A DNA stretch of 5,028 nt, taken from contig JAFAZL010000923.1 in NCBI GenBank assembly GCA_019239815.1, positions 1 through 5,028 of the forward strand, given 5' to 3'. Shown here piece after piece: positions 1-5,028 of the stretch; the first letter of the stretch is position 1, and each line of letters opens with the position of its first letter. The position numbers and the translations under genes are program-made. The stretch is from Acidobacteriota bacterium. Its GTDB lineage: Bacteria; Acidobacteriota; Terriglobia; Acidoferrales; UBA7541. The notes below the pieces were generated by a model. The model was not told the DNA's origin and ran no database searches. It worked only from the letters and a program-made list of their open reading frames with translations.

Positions 1-1413
1 CATCGTGAACACATCTTCGAGAAATTCCGACGATTGGAAGTAGCGAATGCCGCCCGTTTGTCGCGTTGGGTCAAGCTTGTGTGCCATTGCGTTCGTGCGC
101 ACGTAAAAGTCGTGATTGTCCTTCGATTCGTTAATGCGCACGCCCCACAGGATAATGCTCGGGTGATTCCAGTCGCGCCGAATCATCCTCGAGACGTTAT
201 CGACCGAAATGTCTTGCCACGCCAGATCGCCGATGTGCTGCCAGCCTGGAATCTCTTCGAGGACGAGGAGTCCCATCTCGTCGCATGCATCGAGAAAATG
301 ACGCGATTGCGGGTAGTGCGACGTGCGCACGATATTGCAATGCATCACGTTGCGCAGGATATTGGCGTCGCTGCGCTGGCACCTTCCCGGCATCGCCTGG
401 CCGACGAATGGAAATGTCTGATGGCGGTCGAGACCGCGCAGCTTGATCACCTTACCGTTCAGTTCAAACCCGTGATCCGTAAATTCGGCGTGACGGAAAC
501 CGATCCGGCGCTGGTCGCTATCGAGAAGCTGTGTGCCTTTCAGCAGCCGGACATGAACCGTGTAGAGATTGTGACTTTGAAGATCCCATAGCTTGATCGC
601 GCCAAGATTATCGAGGTGAACCGTGTGCACCGTCGGTTCGGCTGCGGGCTGTGTCGCGGGCAGCTTTTGCGATCCTTTCGCCAGAGTGTGATCGCCGTCG
701 CGCAATTCGACTTCGATTGTTAACGGTCCACCCGAAGCTTCGAGATACTGGATGTGGCTATCGACATCGAGCGTCGGCTTCCCGCTCATTACATCCTTCG
801 GCTTCGCGAAGATATTTTCGATGAACGTAGCCGGGACGATGCGCAAAGCCACTTCGCGATAAATTCCGCCGAACGTGAGGTAGTCGATCTGGTAGCCGAA
901 CGGTGGAATGTCCGCGCGTTCGGTGGAATCCACATCTACGGCCAGTACATTCTCGCCATCGAAGTCGATGTGCCGCGTCAGATCGAATGAAAACGGCGTA
1001 TACCCGCCCTTGTACTCGCCGAGCTTCTCGCCGTTGATCCAGACCGTCGACGCCGTCATCACACCTTCAAAATCGACGAATACGCGCTTCCCCTTGGCCT
1101 CAGGAGGCAACTTGAACCGTCGTCGATAAATCGAGACGAATTCATAGTCCTTGTCGTCGAAACTGTGCCAGGGAAGTCGAACATTTGTGTGAGGGATGAC
1201 GACGCGATCGAATGACGAGTCGTCGAAATCTTTGCCGTGTGCGTCCTGCGCAAATTTCTTGCTGTAACGCCAGTTGCGATTGATGGGCAGGACAATTCGG
1301 CCGTCTGAATCCGGCGCCGGCGCATTCGAAGCGACTGCGCCGGGAACCCCCGGTGCAAATGTTGCGCCGGCAATGACCGTGCCGGTTGTTCGGAGGAAGT
1401 CGCGTCGATCCAT
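1..1413 (-). CDS. Tat-exported glycoside hydrolase family 2 (beta-galactosidase/beta-glucuronidase-like), 3' end outside window
   Basis: The reading frame is open for 471 codons and runs off the left edge, so the C-terminus is missing. The protein starts MDRRDFLRTTG, a twin-arginine signal (RRDFL, residues 3-7) followed by a weakly hydrophobic stretch to about residue 30, so export to the periplasm by Tat is expected. A GH2 sugar-binding domain follows (about 45-200, with WINGEKLG around N127 and GGYTPF), then an Ig-like domain ending near GFR (305-307), then the TIM barrel. Both GH2 family signatures are intact: NIVRTSHYP...DEMGLLVL (360-385) and DWNHPSIILWGVRINE (414-429). E429 is the predicted acid/base; the nucleophile glutamate normally lies some 75 residues later, beyond the window. 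The enzyme should hydrolyse beta-glycosides (galactoside or glucuronide); the exact substrate cannot be told. The start at 1413 is chosen because AAGGAG lies four bases upstream; an in-frame ATG at 1449 lacks a ribosome-binding site. Confidence 0.95.
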   Translation of the reverse strand, partial: MDRRDFLRTTGTVIAGATFAPGVPGAVASNAPAPDSDGRIVLPINRNWRYSKKFAQDAHGKDFDDSSFDRVVIPHTNVRLPWHSFDDKDYEFVSIYRRRFKLPPEAKGKRVFVDFEGVMTASTVWINGEKLGEYKGGYTPFSFDLTRHIDFDGENVLAVDVDSTERADIPPFGYQIDYLTFGGIYREVALRIVPATFIENIFAKPKDVMSGKPTLDVDSHIQYLEASGGPLTIEVELRDGDHTLAKGSQKLPATQPAAEPTVHTVHLDNLGAIKLWDLQSHNLYTVHVRLLKGTQLLDSDQRRIGFRHAEFTDHGFELNGKVIKLRGLDRHQTFPFVGQAMPGRCQRSDANILRNVMHCNIVRTSHYPQSRHFLDACDEMGLLVLEEIPGWQHIGDLAWQDISVDNVSRMIRRDWNHPSIILWGVRINESKDNHDFYVRTNAMAHKLDPTRQTGGIRYFQSSEFLEDVFTM

Positions 1414-1417
1414 GTGG

Positions 1418-1423
1418 CTCCTT
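1418..1423 (-). promoter_or_regulatory. Ribosome binding site of the GH2 gene
   Basis: AAGGAG on the minus strand, four bases before the ATG at 1413. It is the strongest Shine-Dalgarno sequence in the window. It decides the start in favour of 1413 over the in-frame ATG at 1449, which would add 12 residues ahead of the twin-arginine motif. Confidence 0.75.
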
Positions 1424-1503
1424 CTCGCGGGGCGCGATGCTTCATACATCCGAGGTGGATTAACCAGGCGATAGAAATTTGCGCCGCCGGATTTATGTCG
1501 CGA

Positions 1504-1528
1504 ATCTTAGCAGGTTAACCGCATAACC
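1504..1528 (-). promoter_or_regulatory. Candidate promoter/operator region upstream of GH2
   Basis: The 153-base gap between the small membrane protein gene and GH2 holds a -10-like TAAGAT (1504-1509). Directly upstream is GGTTATGCGGTTAACC (1513-1528), an inverted repeat with a 5-bp stem (GGTTA/TAACC) that includes the perfect 8-bp palindrome GGTTAACC (1513-1520). A further GGTTAA lies downstream on the same strand near 1458-1463. No good -35 is seen at 16-18 bases. A palindrome beside a -10 ahead of a sugar hydrolase gene would suit a regulator-binding site, but this is only inference from position. Confidence 0.25.
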
Positions 1529-1566
1529 TCCAGAACGTCGCGCCGGCGAGGTTGCTAGCCTGTATT

Positions 1567-1896
1567 CTAGTGGGGAAGAGAGGGAAGAATCACAACGGGA
1601 ATCGGCTTGGTCGCGTTCTGCTGCAGATACCAGCACGGACTATTCCCAATATGCGGAAACAGCGAGTGCACGCACGGCATCGTCACTTCCGGCTGGTTCG
1701 CATCGAGTTCGTACTCCGTGCGCCCATTCTTCTGCGCAATCGCATAGAGCCGGGTCATTTGCACGGTCCCAGTAGCCGCGCCCAGCTTGGGAAACATCAG
1801 CTTCGCGCGCAGCACCGCGTAATCAACGATAAACGCTGTAATGCCCGCAATCACGATCCCGATGACAACTCGTTTGAAGATGTTCGAGAGGCTCAT
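1567..1896 (-). CDS. Small membrane-anchored conserved hypothetical protein with a CX12C motif
   Basis: 109 residues. A short basic N-terminus (FKR, 7-9) precedes one transmembrane helix at about 10-29 (VVIGIVIAGITAFIVDYAVL). The rest is probably outside the membrane and contains TVQMTRLYAIAQKNGRTEYEL (44-64) and the motif C75-VHSLFPH-IGNSP-C88-WYL. The two cysteines are 13 positions apart and could form a disulfide in the periplasm or bind a ligand. I recall similar small proteins (a YYAIPxKNGKTE-like segment followed by CVHSLFPHxGxxPCWYL) as frequent in Acidobacteriota, but know of no assigned function and name none. The ATG lies nine bases after the stop of the S41 peptidase gene with only a weak CAGG as ribosome-binding site, so translational coupling and co-transcription with the peptidase are likely. 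The downstream gap to GH2 is about 150 bases. Confidence 0.85.
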   Translation of the reverse strand: MSLSNIFKRVVIGIVIAGITAFIVDYAVLRAKLMFPKLGAATGTVQMTRLYAIAQKNGRTEYELDANQPEVTMPCVHSLFPHIGNSPCWYLQQNATKPIPVVILPSLPH

Positions 1897-1905
1897 GCCT
1901 GGCGA

Positions 1906-3315
1906 TTAGTCAGTGATTGTAGACGACTTCAGAGTTGGTTTCAGCGTCCGCCGCGCGCTCGCTATCATTTGCACCAATGCCCGGTCGGCCGCCTGGAGCG
2001 CTGGATCTTCTTTCGCCTGAATACTCTTCAGCGTGGGAACCACTGTCTGGTCCGGCAGAATTCCTGTGCCTTCGAGCCGCCGCCCCTTCGGCGAAAACCA
2101 AAGCACCTCGCTCATCTCGAGCACGCCGCCACCCTTCATGACACGCGGCTTGGCAATTCCCAAAACGCAGCCGCAGCTCTGGCTTCCCACAATCCGCGCC
2201 CGCTGCGAGTCTTGCATCCCCGCAGCAAAGACTTCCGACGAACTCGCCGAGCGCGAATCAATCAAAATCACCACGGGCCCCGAATAAATCTGATCCCCGC
2301 TGCGACCGACATACAAATCCAGCGGCAACCGCAGAACCCCAGCAAATTCAGAAAGCGGCTTCCCCGACCGCGTCTCATCCTTAGCGAACAGCGTCTTCTT
2401 GTCGAAGAAATATCCAGCAATCGGCACGAGAACGCCCAGGTCCCCGCCGCCGTTCCTCCGCAAATCCACAATCAGCCCCGGCGAATTTCGAAACCGCTCG
2501 AGCGCCTGCCGAAACTCTTTCGTGATCGATGGCTGAAACCCATCAAATCGAATGTACGCATTACCGGACGGCGTCGTATCCGTCGCCAAATTCGGCGCCG
2601 ACGAATACACCTGTCGTCTGACCTCCGTCTCAAAGCTCGACCCATCCGCTCGTTCGAGCCCCAACTTGATCTCGGAGTCTGGCGGCCCAGCCAGCAGCCG
2701 GCTATACGTAAACATTCGCGTCGCCCGAGTCGTTGACGACTCCGACTTCGTGCTCTCAATCTCGGCAATCCGCTCCTCAACAGGTCTGCCGTCAACATAA
2801 CGCAGGATCATCCCCGGCTCGATCCCCACATGCGCCGCGTTCGAATCAGGACGGATCGACGTCACCACAATCCTGCCGTCGATTTCGTCAAGACCAAGTC
2901 CCGACCCCACGCCCTGTTGCTTCCTGATATTTCGCCACTGCTCCGGCGAATTGAATCGCGTATGCGCATCGTGAAGCTCGCCCGTCATCCGGCCCATCAA
3001 CGCATAGAATTCCCGATTATCCTTCGCTGCCTCGACAAGCGGCTTGTACCGCGCGTGCACCTCATTCCAGTCCACGCCGTTAAAAGTGCGATCGTAGTAG
3101 TGCTCGGCGATGTCCTTCCACACGCGTTCGAACACTTCTCGCCGTGTCTTCGGTGAAAGCGGACGCGACGATTCTGTCGATGGCGATTGAGAACGAGAGG
3201 AAGAGCCGAGAGAGGACGCCCCAGCGGGCACCGCCCGGCAAACAGGCAGCAGTGCGAGCACGAAACCTAAGCCGAACCTCAAAAGAACAGGGCACGGATG
3301 ACGACGTCCACGCAT
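1906..3315 (-). CDS. S41 family (C-terminal processing peptidase-like) protease with PDZ domain, divergent active site
   Basis: 469 residues from the ATG at 3315. The start was chosen because a typical signal peptide begins there: MRGRRH, hydrophobic core about 11-25, likely cleavage after AGA (31-33). The frame stays open upstream to 3504 but encodes arginine-rich sequence without family character. After a Ser-rich linker (34-56) comes an N-terminal helical region (57-125, with ELHDAHTRF 113-121), a PDZ-like domain (about 134-232, GLGLDEIDG and GIEPGMILRYVDG), and the S41 core (about 250-430: AYIRFDGF, GLIVDLRRNGGGDLG, SRSASSSEVFAAGMQ, GTGILPDQTVVP). By alignment to D1-processing protease and CtpB, S358 is the nucleophile; the general-base Lys expected 25 residues later is C383, in SCGCVLGI. 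It may be a protease with altered chemistry or a non-catalytic relative. It probably acts in the periplasm. It forms a likely operon with the small membrane gene nine bases downstream. Confidence 0.92.
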   Translation of the reverse strand: MRGRRHPCPVLLRFGLGFVLALLPVCRAVPAGASSLGSSSRSQSPSTESSRPLSPKTRREVFERVWKDIAEHYYDRTFNGVDWNEVHARYKPLVEAAKDNREFYALMGRMTGELHDAHTRFNSPEQWRNIRKQQGVGSGLGLDEIDGRIVVTSIRPDSNAAHVGIEPGMILRYVDGRPVEERIAEIESTKSESSTTRATRMFTYSRLLAGPPDSEIKLGLERADGSSFETEVRRQVYSSAPNLATDTTPSGNAYIRFDGFQPSITKEFRQALERFRNSPGLIVDLRRNGGGDLGVLVPIAGYFFDKKTLFAKDETRSGKPLSEFAGVLRLPLDLYVGRSGDQIYSGPVVILIDSRSASSSEVFAAGMQDSQRARIVGSQSCGCVLGIAKPRVMKGGGVLEMSEVLWFSPKGRRLEGTGILPDQTVVPTLKSIQAKEDPALQAADRALVQMIASARRTLKPTLKSSTITD

Positions 3316-3327
3316 CGAGCGAACGGG

Positions 3328-3332
3328 CCTCC
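3328..3332 (-). promoter_or_regulatory. Probable ribosome binding site of the S41 gene
   Basis: GGAGG on the minus strand, 12 bases before the ATG at 3315. The spacing is longer than ideal. No other in-frame start codon lies between it and the ATG, so it still favours the 3315 start that gives a clean signal peptide. Confidence 0.5.
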
Positions 3333-3342
3333 AGCGCCTTGG

Positions 3343-3348
3343 ATTATA
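3343..3348 (-). promoter_or_regulatory. -10 element (TATAAT) of the S41/small membrane protein operon
   Basis: A perfect TATAAT on the minus strand, 27 bases upstream of the chosen ATG. Transcription would begin near 3336, giving a leader of about 21 bases that just contains the GGAGG site. No recognisable -35 is present at 16-18 bases (the sequence there is ATGCGG). Its position independently supports the 3315 start over the longer frame beginning at 3504, because a start at 3504 would lie upstream of this promoter. Confidence 0.5.
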
Positions 3349-3398
3349 GAGATTGGGAGCGTTTTCCGCATCCCGAATTCGAAAATGAGAAACTTCAA

Positions 3399-3434
3399 AG
3401 TCCCTGCGGGAAAGTAGGCACGCCTTGAGGGACT
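3399..3434 (-). terminator. Weak hairpin between the hypothetical gene and the S41 gene
   Basis: AGTCCCT (3428-3434) and AGGGACT (3399-3405) on the minus strand form a perfect 7-bp stem around a 22-base loop, starting nine bases after the stop of the 149-residue gene. The following bases are T-rich but interrupted (TTGAAGTTT). It may be a poor intrinsic terminator separating the two transcription units. The long loop and broken T tract make this uncertain. Confidence 0.3.
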
Positions 3435-3442
3435 GTCCGGAT

Positions 3443-3892
3443 CTAGCTCGCCGGCCGCTCGCCCGGCTCGTTGGCGAAAATCTTTGCGAGCTCCGCATGT
3501 TCAATCACAACCGCCGGGTCCCGCTGAATCGCATCGAAATATCGCTTCTGAAACGCGTCTCCCGACTCCGACGGCGCGAACATCTTCCGCGCCAAAATGA
3601 TCGCGTTGTGAGTGTCCTCCGCCGTAACTGGATTGTCGCCTGCCAGGCTTTCATCGATTCGCACCACGAATTCGGAAATGTTATGCAGCCAAGAGAATTG
3701 CTCATGATCGACTACCAACCGGAATAACTCGCCCGTATTGACCTTGCCATGCAGGCGCTCATACTCGCGCCGCTCCATATCCAACAGTTCTTTGTGCAAA
3801 CGTAGCAGTGCCAGTCTCAATGCCACCAGCTTTTCACGGGCAGGATTTGGCGGACCGCCGGTGTTCGCGGCGTAGGGGTCGGATACGCTCAC
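3443..3892 (-). CDS. Conserved hypothetical helical protein, 149 residues
   Basis: I do not have a family name for it, although its layout resembles a bacterial conserved hypothetical that I recall (LRL.LL.LHK.LLD.ER..YE...G ... LL.LV.....F.WL...SE.VV.IDE). It has no signal peptide or membrane segment, so it is probably cytoplasmic. A Pro/Gly-rich N-terminus (1-18) is followed by a charged amphipathic helix (about 19-48, KLVALRLALLRLHKELLDMERREYERLHG), then GELFRLVVDHEQFSWLHNISEFVVRIDESL (54-83), and a second helical half (91-139, with FQKRYFDAIQRDPAVVIEHAEL). The start is a GTG with no clear Shine-Dalgarno; the only upstream room in frame is 13 codons before a stop, without another start. 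The gene sits 126 bases after DUF1684, and no partner suggests its role. The heptad-like helix would allow dimerisation, which is inference only. Confidence 0.82.
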   Translation of the reverse strand: MSVSDPYAANTGGPPNPAREKLVALRLALLRLHKELLDMERREYERLHGKVNTGELFRLVVDHEQFSWLHNISEFVVRIDESLAGDNPVTAEDTHNAIILARKMFAPSESGDAFQKRYFDAIQRDPAVVIEHAELAKIFANEPGERPAS

Positions 3893-3937
3893 TGGAGTTT
3901 GATGGCGTCGCGGACGGCGGCGACGCGTCTGTCATTT

Positions 3938-3966
3938 ATTGTGGTACAGGACGCGCTCCACGCCAA
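3938..3966 (-). promoter_or_regulatory. Candidate promoter of the 149-residue hypothetical gene
   Basis: On the minus strand TTGGCG (3961-3966) and CACAAT (3938-3943) are separated by exactly 17 bases. Each matches the sigma-70 consensus at four of six positions. Transcription would begin near 3930, about 38 bases before the GTG start. The match is modest, and read-through from the DUF1684 gene is an alternative. Confidence 0.25.
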
Positions 3967-4018
3967 GCATGAGAAAACGCATTTCCAAAAGCGCGCAATC
4001 GCGGGCAGCGCATTCGAA

Positions 4019-4966
4019 TCACTCGTGGTAACGCAATTCGCCAACCCCCAGGGGAATCTTCAGCCGATTGCCAACAGGCGGCAACGGGCAAGTTGCAAAA
4101 GGCGTATAGGCACACGGCGGATTCTCGAGGTGGTTGAAATCGAGAACAAGCTCCCCCGGCTTGTCGAGCCCATTCGGAGGCAGCGGCGTGTAGAGGAAGC
4201 GGCAGGCACCGTACGTTTTCGTCGCACTCGTCGCATCCTTCAAAATAAAAAACAACTTCACCGGCGGATTCTCTTCCGTCACCGGTTCCAGCCGATACGT
4301 CTTCCCATAAAGTTGAAACTCCGCTCCACCGGGAACCGGCGCATCGTAAGCAGTGCCGATCATTGTCGCCAACTTGATCGTCTTCGCTGGAGTATACGGA
4401 ATCCACTTCGCCGTGACCCGATAGTGCTCATTCGGCGGATACCACTTCAATCCATGGAAGCCGACCAGCGTCGGCGCCTTCGCGTCCTTGATGCGCACCG
4501 CGAACCGCTCGCCACGCTTAACCGCATAAAAGTTCAGCGAACCCATCGTCATTCTCGGATTTCCTTTATCGTTGTCCGAACTTGTGTGCAAGTCCTGCTC
4601 CCGCGCCGGCTTTCCATCGACGAGTAATCCCTCTGGGAATCCATCGGCCGGAGCGCGCAACGAAACCGTCGTTCCTTCGAGGTGCAGCACGCCCACGTGA
4701 GCGGGGCCGCTCGCTGGAAGGCGCACCTTGTTATCGACCCCCGACCCCATCGAGTTGTCGCCGGGCTCCAGCCAGACCAATCCAGCAAGCGCTAACCATC
4801 CGTTAGGCTTTTGCAGATCGGCGGCATGTTCCGCACGCCAGGCGAGTAAGTCCTTCTGCCAACTGGATGCTTCCTGATCCGCGGCAGAACGCAAGCAAGC
4901 TAACAGCATCACCAGCAAGAAAACGGGGATCAGTGCAGGTTTGCGAAATGAAGGGCTGGATCGCAT
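4019..4966 (-). CDS. DUF1684 domain exported protein
   Basis: 315 residues, full length for the DUF1684 family. A signal sequence (basic RK at 8-9, hydrophobic 11-23) ends in LLAC with C24, a possible lipobox, so the protein may be a lipoprotein; signal peptidase I cleavage after SAA (27-29) is the alternative. The mature part shows DUF1684 landmarks in order: NGWLALAGLVWLEPGDNSMGS (55-75), the Gly/Leu-rich beta section (90-150, ending TMGSLNFYAVKRGERFAVRIKD), GFHGLKWYPPNEHYRV (169-184), TYGACRFLYTPLP (251-263), and the C-terminal VLDFNHLENPPCAY...ATCPLPPVGNRLKIPLGVGE (274-310), with C285 and C293. The family is widespread in bacteria, and I know of no established biochemical function. A perfect TATAAT lies five bases before the ATG, implying a leaderless mRNA. 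No earlier start is available without losing that promoter. Confidence 0.93.
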   Translation of the reverse strand: MRSSPSFRKPALIPVFLLVMLLACLRSAADQEASSWQKDLLAWRAEHAADLQKPNGWLALAGLVWLEPGDNSMGSGVDNKVRLPASGPAHVGVLHLEGTTVSLRAPADGFPEGLLVDGKPAREQDLHTSSDNDKGNPRMTMGSLNFYAVKRGERFAVRIKDAKAPTLVGFHGLKWYPPNEHYRVTAKWIPYTPAKTIKLATMIGTAYDAPVPGGAEFQLYGKTYRLEPVTEENPPVKLFFILKDATSATKTYGACRFLYTPLPPNGLDKPGELVLDFNHLENPPCAYTPFATCPLPPVGNRLKIPLGVGELRYHE

Positions 4967-4971
4967 GCCGC

Positions 4972-4977
4972 ATTATA
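4972..4977 (-). promoter_or_regulatory. -10 element (TATAAT) of the DUF1684 gene, leaderless spacing
   Basis: A perfect TATAAT on the minus strand, separated from the ATG at 4966 by only GCGGC. Transcription starting the usual 6-8 bases after the -10 would begin at or next to the A of the start codon, so the mRNA would have no leader or Shine-Dalgarno. The -35 region (GCTTTG at 17 bases) is poor. GGGGC...GCCCC lies in the spacer. Confidence 0.5.
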
Positions 4978-4991
4978 GGGGCACTAGCCCC
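4978..4991. repeat. Short inverted repeat in the DUF1684 promoter spacer
   Basis: GGGGC and GCCCC form a perfect 5-bp inverted repeat around a 4-base centre, directly abutting the TATAAT and filling most of the space to the expected -35. Without a T tract on the minus strand it is not a typical terminator for an upstream gene. It could be an operator, or chance. Confidence 0.3.
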
Positions 4992-5028
4992 GCGCAAAGC
5001 ACGCAATGAATCGATTCGCTGAATCTGG

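Noticed and set aside
34..591. A 185-codon open frame on the plus strand
   Set aside because: It is antisense to the GH2 barrel, whose two family signatures are intact on the minus strand.
1059..1445. A 128-codon minus-strand frame overlapping the GH2 start
   Set aside because: It is out of frame with GH2, has low-complexity basic sequence, and overlaps the well-supported sugar-binding domain.
1552..2736. A 394-codon open frame on the plus strand
   Set aside because: It lies antisense to the S41 peptidase and small membrane genes. Its translation is Arg/His/Pro-rich without domain character, as expected for the reverse of G+C-rich coding DNA, and it spans a real intergenic junction.
3316..3504. 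A 63-residue N-terminal extension of the S41 peptidase
   Set aside because: It would place arginine-rich sequence before the signal peptide, start upstream of the TATAAT and overlap the end of the preceding gene. The ATG at 3315 fits the signal peptide and promoter.
3936..4018. A short peptide MRFLMLGVERVLYHNK and other small frames after DUF1684
   Set aside because: These are 16 codons or fewer from a usable start, with no clear ribosome-binding site and no reason to expect translation.
3899..4627. A 242-codon open frame on the plus strand
   Set aside because: It is antisense to the DUF1684 gene, is rich in Arg, and has no recognisable motif or ribosome-binding site. The minus-strand product matches a known family throughout.
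1..5028. A defence system, prophage, integron, CRISPR array, tRNA or insertion sequence
   Set aside because: No repeats of array type, no transposase or integrase motif, no tRNA-like fold and no nuclease/ATPase cluster were seen. The window reads as ordinary chromosomal genes.

Overview
The window is a 5 kb stretch of bacterial chromosome with moderately high G+C, in which all five recognisable genes lie on the minus strand. Transcription therefore runs from the right end (5028) to the left end (1). The gene content points to an Acidobacteriota (Terriglobia-like) soil bacterium: a Tat-exported family 2 glycoside hydrolase, a DUF1684 protein, a divergent S41 protease, and a small membrane protein with a CVHSLFPH...PCWYL motif that I associate with that phylum. 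This assignment comes from remembered family resemblance, not from a search.

In the direction of transcription the layout is as follows. A perfect TATAAT sits at 4972-4977, only five bases before the start of the DUF1684 gene (4966-4019), which encodes an exported or lipid-anchored protein. A 149-residue conserved hypothetical follows (3892-3443, GTG start). Next is a gap of about 127 bases holding a 7-bp inverted repeat and a second perfect TATAAT (3343-3348), which reads into an S41 family peptidase with signal peptide, PDZ and protease core (3315-1906). Nine bases after its stop is a 109-residue membrane-anchored hypothetical (1896-1567), probably translated from the same mRNA. After another gap of about 150 bases comes the N-terminal two thirds of a GH2 beta-galactosidase/beta-glucuronidase-type enzyme (1413 to 1), cut by the window edge before its catalytic nucleophile.

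Four of the five products carry an export or membrane signal, so the theme is cell-envelope or periplasmic function. However, no shared pathway links them, and the S41/small-protein pair is the only likely operon. I found no RNA gene, mobile element, CRISPR array or phage gene. I do not see a clearly new multi-gene system. The points most worth a second look are the S41 protease, whose expected catalytic lysine position holds a cysteine (Cys383, in a CGC motif), its small Cys-pair partner, and the apparently leaderless DUF1684 promoter.
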